12,645 nt of DNA, taken from Desulfobacterales bacterium (GTDB lineage: Bacteria > Desulfobacterota > Desulfobacteria > Desulfobacterales > BuS5). Below, piece after piece: positions 1 through 7,943 of this stretch. Under the pieces are notes generated by a model. The model made no database searches, had not been told where the DNA came from, and worked only from the letters and a program-made list of their open reading frames with translations. Where the stretch lies: assembly GCA_020056865.1 (NCBI GenBank), contig JAGVGX010000294.1, positions 1 to 12,645 of the forward strand, in the 5' to 3' direction. Each line of letters opens with the position of its first letter. Position 1 is the first letter of the stretch. A program made the position numbers and the translations under genes.

Positions 1-1194
1 AAATTTAATTGGATTGAGGAGCCGCAAGTCTCTCAAGACGGAGAAAAAATAGCCGCCATTGTCAACGACTCTGAAGGTGAATTCAATGTGTGCGTAAACG
101 ATGACATGTGGGAAAATTCATTCGAAAAAATCTGGTACCTGAGGTTTTCACCTGACTGTCGTTTAACAGCGCTGGTGTCGGAAGATGGCAAATGGACAGT
201 CGCTGTGGATGGCGTTCCATGGGAAAACAGATATGATTATGTCTGGAATACCATGTTTGATGCTAATGGGAAAAATATTGCAGTTACATTTCAGCAGGAT
301 ATGAAGTACGGTATGGCCTTAGATGATAATGGCTGGCGCAATACATATGATAATATAACAAACATGACCTTAAGCCCGAATGGAAGTAAAACAGCCGCAG
401 TTGTACAAAATAGGACACTAAAGGAAGCTGATATTATTACATTTCAAGACGGTATTTATACGGTTGCAGAAGATGGCACGCCCTGGGATAGTAATTTTGT
501 TAATGTATGGAAGGTCGTTTTTAGCCCTGAAGCTGGGAAGGTTGCGGCTGAAGTACGACTCAATTTATATGATTATACCATTGCCGTAAATGGTACGCCA
601 TGGAACAAAACATTTGATTGTGTTTGGGAGCCTGCTTTTCACCCATTAAATAAATCGATTGTGGCACCGGTGATGACCCATGGGAAATGGACGATGGCCC
701 AGGATGGCAATCGCATATGGGATCAGCAATTTGTTCAGCTTTGGCAGCAAATGTTCAACACTGATGGAAGCAAGCTCGCTGCAATTGTTGCCCCCAAATA
801 CGGCAAATGGACAATAGCTGTTAACGGACGGCCATGGTCGATTTCATTTAATGAGCTTCTTACGGATCCGGTTTTCAGCGCGGACGGTCAAAAAATAGCT
901 GTCGTAGGGAAAAACAACGGAAAATCAACCGTTGCAGTAGACGGGGTGACCTGGAAAAAATTATTTGACAGGGTATGGAAACCCGTGTTCAGTCCTGAAG
1001 GCAACCACGTCGCCGTCAAAGTGAATATTGGTGAAAAATATGCTGTCGTTATGGATGACCGGTTGTGGAAACAGGAATTTGATGCCCTGTGGAATCCTGT
1101 TTTCAGCCCTGGCGGAGACAAAATTTTACTGCGAGCAGTCAAAGATGGCAAGTACATCCGATACGTTATACACACAGATGAACTGCTGCCTTAG
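1..1194 (+). CDS. tmcD: TmcD-like tryptophan-rich repeat protein, 5' partial
   Basis: The frame is open from base 1 to the TAG at 1192-1194, so the true start lies upstream; the GTG at 88 is only an internal codon. The protein is built of about nine imperfect repeats of roughly 40-50 residues. Each has a strand like 'AVDGVPW', an aromatic stretch 'FDxVW', and a turn 'PVFSPxG' followed by 'K(I/V)AV'. This looks like a WD40/PD40-type beta-propeller rich in Trp. No signal peptide or membrane segment is visible in the part present. TmcD of Desulfovibrio is a Trp-rich WD40-like subunit of the Tmc complex. The identity rests on this resemblance and on the tmcC-, tmcB- and tmcA-like genes that follow, the next starting 9 bp after this stop. 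A generic propeller protein is the alternative. Confidence 0.8.
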   Translation, partial: KFNWIEEPQVSQDGEKIAAIVNDSEGEFNVCVNDDMWENSFEKIWYLRFSPDCRLTALVSEDGKWTVAVDGVPWENRYDYVWNTMFDANGKNIAVTFQQDMKYGMALDDNGWRNTYDNITNMTLSPNGSKTAAVVQNRTLKEADIITFQDGIYTVAEDGTPWDSNFVNVWKVVFSPEAGKVAAEVRLNLYDYTIAVNGTPWNKTFDCVWEPAFHPLNKSIVAPVMTHGKWTMAQDGNRIWDQQFVQLWQQMFNTDGSKLAAIVAPKYGKWTIAVNGRPWSISFNELLTDPVFSADGQKIAVVGKNNGKSTVAVDGVTWKKLFDRVWKPVFSPEGNHVAVKVNIGEKYAVVMDDRLWKQEFDALWNPVFSPGGDKILLRAVKDGKYIRYVIHTDELLP

Positions 1195-1203
1195 GGAGGA
1201 AAG

Positions 1204-1863
1204 ATGAACGATATATATAATTTTTTAAGCGGTCCAATGGTATGGGTGGCCTTTATCATTTTTATCGGAGGCAGCTTGTACAGGCTGATCACAATAGCCG
1301 TAATGGTAAAACAAAAAGAACCATTCATCTTTAGTTCCATGAGTTTAAAATATGGCGCACGTTCTATCATTCACTGGCTTACACCATTTGCAACCGAAAA
1401 CATGAGAAGACATCCAGGATTTACTGCTGCCAGTTTTTCCTTTCATATATGTGCGCTGGTTACTCCCCTTTTTCTTCTTTCTCATATTGTGCTGTTTGAT
1501 GAATCATGGGACATAAGCTGGTGGTCTTTGCCGGATACAGTGGCGGATATCATGACGATCATTGTGATCGCTGTCTGCATATTCTTCTTGATTAGAAGGC
1601 TATATTACAGCCATGTAAAATTCTTAACGTCCACCACTGATTATGTCATCCTGACTATTGTTGCAGCTCCTTTTATCACAGGGTTTCTGGCATATCATCA
1701 ATGGTTTGGCTATAAGTTTTTCTTTCTTTTTCATATTATTTCCGGAGAGATCATGCTTATGTCGATCCCGTTCACCCGTTTAAGCCATATGCTTTTTGCT
1801 TTTTTAACAAGAAGCTATATGGGATCCGAGTTCGGAAAAGTGCGTCATGCAAGGGACTGGTAA
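1204..1863 (+). CDS. tmcC: TmcC-like membrane cytochrome b subunit (NarI/DsrM-like)
   Basis: This 219-residue protein starts at an ATG preceded by GGGAGGA. It has about five hydrophobic segments (roughly residues 12-34, 72-98, 112-131, 146-165 and 172-200). Histidines that could ligate heme b lie in or near them: H81, H94, H137, H165, H177 and H195. Size and topology match the gamma-subunit (NarI-like) family that carries b hemes and exchanges electrons with menaquinone. In Tmc it anchors the complex and links the periplasmic cytochrome to the cytoplasmic Fe-S subunit. It sits between the tmcD- and tmcB-like genes. Assignment to TmcC rather than DsrM/HmcE-type subunits rests on context. Confidence 0.85.
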   Translation: MNDIYNFLSGPMVWVAFIIFIGGSLYRLITIAVMVKQKEPFIFSSMSLKYGARSIIHWLTPFATENMRRHPGFTAASFSFHICALVTPLFLLSHIVLFDESWDISWWSLPDTVADIMTIIVIAVCIFFLIRRLYYSHVKFLTSTTDYVILTIVAAPFITGFLAYHQWFGYKFFFLFHIISGEIMLMSIPFTRLSHMLFAFLTRSYMGSEFGKVRHARDW

Positions 1864-1999
1864 CATACATAAACATCAATATTATACATATATTAAACAC
1901 CATGTCCCAAAAAGCATTACATAAACGCATAAAATTAAACGGGAATGCAAATTTGTTTTTTTTTGACCATAACATATGCTTAAACAAAAGAGGTGACCT

Positions 2000-3334
2000 T
2001 TGACTGAATCAGAAATGCAAACCAAAGAAAAAACAATAATAGATAACGGCCTTGATTCTGGAATGGCCAGACTCACCGAGGATAGAATCGAAAAGGTAAT
2101 ACAAAAAGTTTTAAAAAACGCAGGTGCGCGATTAAAAACATACGTTAGCACCTGTGTATCTTGCGGCCTTTGCTCAGAAGCCTGTCATTATTATCTTTCT
2201 AATGGAAATGATCCAAGGTTTTCTCCAGCAGGCAAGGTGAAACAAACCATGATGGAAATGATTAAAAAAAAAGGACGCGTCAGCCCGGAATTTATCAAAA
2301 AAGCCGCAGAAATTGCCTATACGCAATGCAATGTTTGCAAGCGGTGTTCCATGTACTGCCCTTTCGGGATTGATGTCGCCTATATTATGTTGACCGTTAG
2401 AAGAATTTGCCATCTATTGGGCGTTACACCTTTGTATCTTCAAGATACAGCCCACAGTCATGCAGCTACCCTTAATCAAATGTGGGTAAAAGAAGATGAA
2501 TGGATAGATACACTTCAGTGGCAGGAAGAAGAAGCGAGAAGCGAGATTCCAACACTTCGAATTCCTATAGAAAAAGAAGGCGCTGATATCATGTATTCTG
2601 TAATTGGACCTGAACCCAAATTTCAGGCTCAATTGATTTATCAGGCTGCAATCATTATGGATGTCGCAGGGGTTAACTGGACAATGCCGGCCACTCCGGG
2701 CTGGGATAACAGCGATATGGCAATGTATTCCGGGGACAATGAAATCATGGGAAGAGTAAAAAGAGCGCATTTTGAAACAGCTGCCAGATTAAACGTAAAA
2801 AAAATAGTAATGGGTGAATGCGGCCATGCATTCCGTTCCGTATATGATATGGGAAATCGCTGGCTCGGATGGAGGATGCCTCCTGTACCCATAATTCATG
2901 CCATTGAATTTTATTATGATCTACTCAAACAGGGCAAAATCAAAATAAAGAAAAAATTCAGCGAAACCGTTACGCTTCATGATCCGTGCAATGTGATTCG
3001 AGGAAGAGGATTGCACGAAGAAGCTCGATTTGTTGTAAATGAGATTTGTGAAAATTTTGTTGACATGCAACCAAATCGAGAACACAATTATTGCTGTTGT
3101 GCCGGAGGTGGCGTTATAAACTGCGGCCCCCCACACAAAAACACACGAATGGAAGCCGCCAGGACTAAAGCCGAGCAGTTATTTTCTGCAAAATCAAAGG
3201 GCGCCAAAGTCCTAATTGCTCCATGTCATAACTGTCATTCCGGACTTGAGGATATCAACCATCGTTATGGGCTGAATATGGACATCAAATTTATGGGTGA
3301 TATTTTATACGAAGTTATGGAAAAACCAATATAA
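2000..3334 (+). CDS. tmcB: TmcB-like Fe-S protein, HdrD-type with CCG domain
   Basis: This 444-residue protein has two N-terminal [4Fe-4S] ferredoxin motifs, C52-C55-C58-C62 and C110-C113-C116-C120. Two cysteine-rich halves related to HdrD/GlpC follow. The C-terminal half is intact: HDPC (C330), the C365-C366-C367 run followed by AGGG, and C409/C412, which could bind a catalytic-type [4Fe-4S] cluster. The first half is reduced to 'MGECGHAF' (C274, H276). I chose the TTG at 2000 because GAGG at 1990-1993 sits 6 nt before it, whereas the next candidate, ATG 2015, would be 21 nt away. The gene lies 136 bp after tmcC and 22 bp before tmcA. In Tmc this is the cytoplasmic redox subunit. Confidence 0.88.
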   Translation: MTESEMQTKEKTIIDNGLDSGMARLTEDRIEKVIQKVLKNAGARLKTYVSTCVSCGLCSEACHYYLSNGNDPRFSPAGKVKQTMMEMIKKKGRVSPEFIKKAAEIAYTQCNVCKRCSMYCPFGIDVAYIMLTVRRICHLLGVTPLYLQDTAHSHAATLNQMWVKEDEWIDTLQWQEEEARSEIPTLRIPIEKEGADIMYSVIGPEPKFQAQLIYQAAIIMDVAGVNWTMPATPGWDNSDMAMYSGDNEIMGRVKRAHFETAARLNVKKIVMGECGHAFRSVYDMGNRWLGWRMPPVPIIHAIEFYYDLLKQGKIKIKKKFSETVTLHDPCNVIRGRGLHEEARFVVNEICENFVDMQPNREHNYCCCAGGGVINCGPPHKNTRMEAARTKAEQLFSAKSKGAKVLIAPCHNCHSGLEDINHRYGLNMDIKFMGDILYEVMEKPI

Positions 3335-3356
3335 TTGACTACAGGAGAAAAAGAAA

Positions 3357-3737
3357 GTGAAAAATACGCTGTTACTCAAAATCGTAATCATAATCATTGC
3401 TTTTTTTTTAAATGCGCCTGTTTTTTCACAAGAAGATATGGTGGTGGTTGATAATTGTGATTTCAAGAATCCGCGCCGACCGTCTGCCAGCTTTAAACAT
3501 GATGATCATAATGACATAGCAGGGCTTGATGAGTGCAACAGGTGCCACCATATATATGAAAATGGGAAACTGTCTGAAGATGAATCGTCAGAAGATCAAA
3601 AGTGCTCAGACTGTCATAAGATTGAAAAAAACAGGCGGTCTCCTAACTTAATGAAAGCCTATCATAAAAATTGCAAAGGTTGCCATCTAAAAAACAGAAA
3701 AGGTCCTGTCATGTGCGGTGAATGTCATATAAAATAG
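3357..3737 (+). CDS. tmcA: Tmc-type tetraheme cytochrome c3 (TmcA-like)
   Basis: This 126-residue secreted cytochrome has a signal peptide (residues 1 to about 24; charged start, then a long Ile/Phe/Leu core). It has exactly four CXXCH heme sites: C60-H64, C83-H87, C106-H110 and C120-H124. Four more histidines (H48, H51, H65, H103) are placed as in class III cytochromes c3, giving eight ligands for four bis-His hemes. An acidic stretch, 'SEDESSEDQ' (73-81), fits the acidic TmcA type. The GTG start at 3357 has AGGAG nine nt upstream, and no ATG would keep the signal peptide. It is the last gene of the Tmc operon and is expected to receive electrons from periplasmic cytochrome c3/hydrogenase. 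Confidence 0.93.
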   Translation: MKNTLLLKIVIIIIAFFLNAPVFSQEDMVVVDNCDFKNPRRPSASFKHDDHNDIAGLDECNRCHHIYENGKLSEDESSEDQKCSDCHKIEKNRRSPNLMKAYHKNCKGCHLKNRKGPVMCGECHIK

Positions 3738-3825
3738 CTTTAATGAGCATTGAAAATCAATATGGCAGATGGTGTTCAAAGCAACCTTGGCTCAAATACA
3801 TTACGTTATTGTGATACATTAAGTT

Positions 3826-3854
3826 TTGTTCAAATGAAATTTTTTAAATAAAAT
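3826..3854 (+). promoter_or_regulatory. Possible sigma-70-type promoter before the receiver gene
   Basis: TTGTTC and TAAAAT are separated by 17 bp, 33 bp before the start at 3887. The -10 matches 5 of 6 and the -35 only 3 of 6, in AT-rich DNA where chance matches are common. The remainder of the 3738-3886 gap holds only a 5-bp hairpin (ATTGA/TCAAT near 3750-3762) without a T-run, so no terminator for the tmc operon is evident. Confidence 0.25.
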
Positions 3855-3886
3855 ATTGAAAAATATGATATTAAAGTGAGGTAAGT

Positions 3887-4237
3887 ATGGCAAAAAAAAT
3901 TTTGATAATCGACGACGATCCCCTTCTTACCAAGTATCTAAACAACTTGTTCACAGACAATGGATATGAAACATGCAACGCGACAAATGGCTTGGAAGGG
4001 ATGGAAAAAATAAAAGATGAAAAGCCGGATCTTATCACTCTTGATCTTCAAATGCCTGAGGAGTGGGGGTCTAAATTATACCGGAAACTTTCGAAAGACA
4101 ATGAGCTTAAAAAAATACCCATTATCGTGATCAGTGGACTGAATGGCAAATATGCCATTAAAGACGCTGTTGCTTTTATTCGTAAACCCTTTGATCCGGA
4201 CAAACTGTTAGGCATCGTAAAAAGCATTATTGGTTAG
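3887..4237 (+). CDS. Single-domain response regulator (CheY-like)
   Basis: This 116-residue protein is a receiver domain and nothing else. It has the acidic pair D10/D11, phospho-acceptor D53 in 'LDLQMP', S83 in place of the usual Thr/Ser switch, and K100 in 'RKPFD'. No output domain follows, so it probably relays phosphate or acts by protein contact. The ATG has GTGAGGT just upstream. The hybrid kinase starts 28 bp downstream on the same strand and is the obvious partner by position. Confidence 0.9.
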   Translation: MAKKILIIDDDPLLTKYLNNLFTDNGYETCNATNGLEGMEKIKDEKPDLITLDLQMPEEWGSKLYRKLSKDNELKKIPIIVISGLNGKYAIKDAVAFIRKPFDPDKLLGIVKSIIG

Positions 4238-4265
4238 TTAACCCAGCAAAAATTCTTATAATTGC

Positions 4266-6203
4266 ATGGCCACAGATACAGATAAAATAAATAAAACATT
4301 GCTGATAGTAGATGATGAGGAAGGTATATGTAAGGTTTTAAGTATCACCTTGTCTGATAGCGGATACAAAGTATTTACCGCAAAAAACGGTCAGGAAGCT
4401 CTAAAAATTTTTGAAAAGATTAAACCTCCGATCGTATTAACCGATATAAAAATGCCTGTCATGGACGGCATTGATCTTTTGCGTCAAATAAAGCGTGTTA
4501 ATCCGGATACTGAAGTCATCATGATCACAGGGCATGGCGATATGGAGCTTGCTATAAAAAGCCTGAAATATGAAGCTGTCGATTTTGTGACAAAACCAAT
4601 CAACAATGACGCGCTTGACATCGCTTTGAACAGAGCCCATGAAAAAATTGATATGCGTCAGAAACTGCGTGATTACACCGAAAACCTTGAAGCCATGGTT
4701 CGCGAAAAATCAGCCAGCTTGGTTGAGGCTGAAAGACAGGCAGCGGTTAATCAAACGGTTGAAGGCTTCTCGCATGCGATGAAAAATATTGCATTGGATT
4801 TCAAAAATGGCACACCATATTTAAACGAAATGCCTTGCTATATATCTATTCACAATCAACAGCTTAAAATCGTGGCAATAAATCAACTTTACAGAGAAGT
4901 AATTGGGGACAAAGTCGGTTTCAACAGCAATGATATATATAAAAATAAAACGTCTCCTGATTTTGAATGCCCCGCTTCAGCCACCCTGAAAACTGGAATA
5001 GGACAGCGAACAACTGCCGAGATTGAATCATTACATAGCCAGGAACTTCCTGTAATCGTTCATACTGCTCCCATAAGAAATCAAAATGGAGATATCGAAC
5101 TTGTAATAGAAATTGCAGTAAATATCAGTGAAGTTAACAGACTGAAGGAAAAATTATACAGCACTCAGCAAAAATATCAGCAGTTATTTGATGAAGTCCC
5201 CTGCTATATTTCAGTCCAGGATAAAGACCTTAAACTTGTATCTGCAAATAAAAAATTCAAGTCTGATTTTGACTATCAAAGTGGCGTACGGTGCTTTGAA
5301 ATTTATAAAAAACGAACTGAGCCATGTCCCAACTGTCCTGTTATAAAAACATTTAATGACGGGAAAACACATCAGTCGGAAATGGTAGTAAATTCTAAAA
5401 GTGGTAAACAGTACAATGTTCTTATCTGGACAGCTCCCATACGAAACTCCGAAGGACACATCGAGCAAGTTATTGAAATGTCAACAAACATTACTCAAAT
5501 TAGGCAACTGCAAGATCATCTTTCCTCCATAGGTCTTAAAATCAGCTCCATATCACATGGGATAAAAGGCCTTCTGGCAGGATTGGATGGCAGCATGTAT
5601 CTTGTAGAATCCGGATTTAAAAAAGAGGATCAAAAAAGGATAAAGGAGGGTTGGAATGATGTTAGAACCGTTGTCAGGCGTATTAGAAAACTGGTTCTTG
5701 AAATTCTTTTTTTTGCAAAAGAAAGAAAACTGCGATGTGAAAAAATAGAAATTAATCGTTTTGTTCAGGATGTAGTAGCAACCATCCAGCCAAATATCAA
5801 GGCCAAGGGCATTGATATTATCTGTAACATTGAGTCTTCTATTGGACATTTTGAAATTGATCCGGACACCATTCGGTCTGCGTTAATCAATATACTCGAA
5901 AACGCTTTAGATGCATGTTTAGAAGATAAAAGCAAACAATCCCATAAAATTATATTCGCAGTGACGTCTGAAAAAGACAATATTATATTTGAAATTAAAG
6001 ATAATGGGATTGGAATGGACAAAGAGACTATTGAAAGTTTATTTACACTTTTTTTCTCATCTAAAGGAAGCAAGGGCACGGGGCTTGGGCTTTTTATTGC
6101 CAATAATTTTGTTCAACAGCACAACGGGGAAATAAAGGTTGATTCAACAATTGGAAAAGGTTCTATTTTTACAATAATTATACCCAGAACTTTTCTACAT
6201 TAG
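4266..6203 (+). CDS. Hybrid histidine kinase: REC-PAS-PAS-HisKA-HATPase
   Basis: This 645-residue cytoplasmic protein has no membrane segment. The N-terminal receiver (about 10-125) has D16/D17, D60, T88 and K110. A linker/coiled region follows (about 128-165) with an H-box-like 'GFSHAMKNI' (H170). Two related PAS domains come next (about 188-295 and 310-415), each beginning 'PCYIS'. The second carries C343, C354 and C357 ('PCPNCP'); the first has lost the matching second Cys ('ECPASA'). The kinase core has an H-box 'SISHGIKGLL' (H431), an N box with 'NILENALDA' (543-551), and G boxes 'DNGIGM' and 'GTGLGL'. No clear Shine-Dalgarno precedes the ATG. Cysteine PAS domains suggest redox or metal-ligand sensing; the signal is unknown. 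Confidence 0.92.
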   Translation: MATDTDKINKTLLIVDDEEGICKVLSITLSDSGYKVFTAKNGQEALKIFEKIKPPIVLTDIKMPVMDGIDLLRQIKRVNPDTEVIMITGHGDMELAIKSLKYEAVDFVTKPINNDALDIALNRAHEKIDMRQKLRDYTENLEAMVREKSASLVEAERQAAVNQTVEGFSHAMKNIALDFKNGTPYLNEMPCYISIHNQQLKIVAINQLYREVIGDKVGFNSNDIYKNKTSPDFECPASATLKTGIGQRTTAEIESLHSQELPVIVHTAPIRNQNGDIELVIEIAVNISEVNRLKEKLYSTQQKYQQLFDEVPCYISVQDKDLKLVSANKKFKSDFDYQSGVRCFEIYKKRTEPCPNCPVIKTFNDGKTHQSEMVVNSKSGKQYNVLIWTAPIRNSEGHIEQVIEMSTNITQIRQLQDHLSSIGLKISSISHGIKGLLAGLDGSMYLVESGFKKEDQKRIKEGWNDVRTVVRRIRKLVLEILFFAKERKLRCEKIEINRFVQDVVATIQPNIKAKGIDIICNIESSIGHFEIDPDTIRSALINILENALDACLEDKSKQSHKIIFAVTSEKDNIIFEIKDNGIGMDKETIESLFTLFFSSKGSKGTGLGLFIANNFVQQHNGEIKVDSTIGKGSIFTIIIPRTFLH

Positions 6204-6227
6204 CCAAAACTTTTCTATATTAGACAG
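6189..6227 (+). repeat. 20-bp tandem duplication at the kinase stop codon
   Basis: AACTTTTCTACATTAGCCA (6189-6207) recurs 20 bp later as AACTTTTCTATATTAGACA (6209-6227), with 17 of 19 bases identical. The first copy contains the TAG stop of the kinase gene. It probably arose by slippage. Nothing else is recognised in the 6204-6359 gap. Confidence 0.85.
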
Positions 6228-6359
6228 ACAAAAATTAATTTGATTAACAGAATCCGTTACAATAAAACTTTTACAAATGAAACTACGCTAACAAAAACAT
6301 GTTATCTGTATGCAACACCTTGTCAACAGCTTATAATTTTACCATAAGTATAATTCATA

Positions 6360-7751
6360 ATGACGGATCACAATAAAATATCAGATAAGATCCAGGGTCA
6401 TAATGCTACCGAAATCATCCTGGAAAGTATTTCCGACGGCGTTTTTACGGTTGATTATAATTGGCGAATTATGTCGTTTAATAGAGCCGCTGAAGAAATA
6501 ACAGGAATCCCCCGAAGTGAGGCTATTGGAAGACATTGCTGGGAAGTTTTCCGATCGAATATGTGTGAAGGAGACTGCGCGCTTAGAAGAACAATGAAAG
6601 AATCAAAATCATTTGTCAGCACATCTACTTATATTGTTCGCAGTGACAAAAAAAAGATCCCTATTACCGCTTCAACATCTTTGCTCATAAACGAAAATGG
6701 TGATGTACTTGGAGGTGTAGAAACTTTTCGGGACCATAGTGTCGTGGAAGATCTCCGAAAAGAACTATCCGAACGTTTTCAAATGGGCGATATGATCAGT
6801 CGAAACAAAATGATGAGAAAGATATTTGGTATTCTCCCGCAAGTAGCAGAAAGTGACAGTACAATTTTGATTGAAGGAGAAACAGGCACAGGGAAAGAAC
6901 TTATGGCCAGAGCCATACATAATTTAAGCTTTAGAAAAAACAAGCCTTTTGTTGAAATTAACTGCGGAGCTTTACCTGACACGTTGTTAGAATCGGAACT
7001 TTTTGGTTATAAAGCCGGAGCATTTACCAATGCAATAAAAAACAAACCGGGATATTTTACTGTAGCCAATGATGGTACTATTCTTTTGGATGAAATCGGA
7101 GACACAAGTTCAGCTTTCCAGATAAAACTTTTACGGGTTATTGAAGAACAACAAGTTCAACCTTTAGGATCAGTAAAAAAAGAAAAGGTGAATGTTCGGG
7201 TTATTGCCTCAACAAACAAAAACCTTTCTGATATGGTTTCCAAAGGGGAGTTTCGGCAAGATCTTTTCTATCGTATTAATGTTGTTCGTTTAAAAATTCC
7301 AGCACTTAGAGAACGTATGGAAGATATCCCGCTTTTAACTGATCACTTTATAACGAAAATGAACAGATTGCGAGACAAAAATATAACAGGAATTGATAGT
7401 GAGACACTTGAAGCCCTTATGTTGCACGACTATCCTGGCAATATCAGGGAGCTTGAAAATTTAATTGAACGTGCTTTTGTATTATGTAATGAAGGCACAA
7501 TCCATCTAAAACATTTACCCGGCAGTTTTAATCAAAAATTTTATTCTCCGGTCCAGAATAAAAGCATTAACCATGCAGTAAAGGCTGCTGAAATAACCAC
7601 AATTATAGATGCAATGAAACGTAATAACTATAACCGAAAGGCTGCTGCAGAAAATCTCGGCATGCATAAAAGCACGCTTTTTAGAAAAATTAAAAAATTA
7701 AAAATAACACTGCCCGATATTGATGGCCGCTACAAAAATATAACTTCATAG
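6360..7751 (+). CDS. PAS-type sigma-54-dependent transcriptional activator
   Basis: This 463-residue enhancer-binding protein has a PAS domain (about 16-125) with a cysteine group C60, C69 and C73 ('SNMCEGDC'). The AAA+ domain has Walker A 'GETGTGKE' (173-180), the sigma-54 contact loop at 220-225 reading GAFTNA instead of GAFTGA, Walker B 'ILLDEIGD' (241-248) and 'FRQDLFYRINV' near 298. 'YPGNIRELENLIERA' (358-372) ends the domain. A Fis-type helix-turn-helix spans about 426-447 ('AAAENLGMHKSTLFRKIKKL'). There is no receiver domain, so control is presumably through the PAS. No Shine-Dalgarno is visible before ATG 6360. The gene lies directly upstream of a sigma-54 promoter and NifX/ORP-type genes. 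In D. vulgaris a cognate sigma-54 regulator controls the orp operons, so a similar role is inferred. Confidence 0.93.
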   Translation: MTDHNKISDKIQGHNATEIILESISDGVFTVDYNWRIMSFNRAAEEITGIPRSEAIGRHCWEVFRSNMCEGDCALRRTMKESKSFVSTSTYIVRSDKKKIPITASTSLLINENGDVLGGVETFRDHSVVEDLRKELSERFQMGDMISRNKMMRKIFGILPQVAESDSTILIEGETGTGKELMARAIHNLSFRKNKPFVEINCGALPDTLLESELFGYKAGAFTNAIKNKPGYFTVANDGTILLDEIGDTSSAFQIKLLRVIEEQQVQPLGSVKKEKVNVRVIASTNKNLSDMVSKGEFRQDLFYRINVVRLKIPALRERMEDIPLLTDHFITKMNRLRDKNITGIDSETLEALMLHDYPGNIRELENLIERAFVLCNEGTIHLKHLPGSFNQKFYSPVQNKSINHAVKAAEITTIIDAMKRNNYNRKAAAENLGMHKSTLFRKIKKLKITLPDIDGRYKNITS

Positions 7752-7804
7752 AGTCTCAATACCGCACTTCACAAGCTGAGTACAGTCTCAATAATGCTAT
7801 ATTG
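7752..7804 (+). promoter_or_regulatory. Candidate upstream activator sites for the sigma-54 regulator
   Basis: AGTCTCAATA occurs twice, at 7752-7761 and 7784-7793, each followed by NNGC. Start-to-start spacing is 32 bp, about three helical turns. The second copy runs into the imperfect palindrome CAATAATGCTATATTG (7789-7804, 12 of 16 symmetric positions). They lie about 95-145 bp upstream of the -24 element, the usual range for enhancer sites. Binding by the neighbouring activator is inference. Confidence 0.5.
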
Positions 7805-7897
7805 CGAACAGAACCATGTTTGATGAAATCCGTATAAATTTATTTTAACTGTTTGTAATTATTATTTTTTTATCAACACCAATTCCAATCTGTTTCA

Positions 7898-7913
7898 TGG
7901 CATATCGTTTGCA
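7898..7913 (+). promoter_or_regulatory. Sigma-54 (-24/-12) promoter
   Basis: TGGCATATCGTTTGCA places the invariant GG (7899-7900) and GC (7911-7912) exactly 10 bp apart and matches TGGCAYR-N4-TTGCW well. Transcription would start near 7924, just before the AAGGAG ribosome site (7928-7933) of the gene at 7944. The preceding gene is a sigma-54 activator, which strengthens the call. Confidence 0.82.
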
Positions 7914-7943
7914 TCATTGTGGTAGCAAAGGAGAGCGCGTGAA

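Noticed and set aside
88..90. GTG 88 as the start of the first gene
   Set aside because: The frame is open back to base 1 and a repeat unit crosses this point, so the gene is cut by the window instead.
1954..1962. T-run in the tmcC-tmcB gap as a terminator
   Set aside because: Only a 4-bp GCAT/ATGC stem with a long loop precedes it, and tmcB clearly belongs to the same operon.
1902..2003. 33-residue ORF in the tmcC-tmcB gap, its TGA overlapping the tmcB TTG start
   Set aside because: No ribosome site before ATG 1902, Lys/Phe-biased sequence in AT-rich DNA, and no recognisable motif; overlap with the TTG is likely chance.
2414..2892. Minus-strand ORFs of 118 and 83 residues
   Set aside because: Antisense to tmcB, no family features, no ribosome site.
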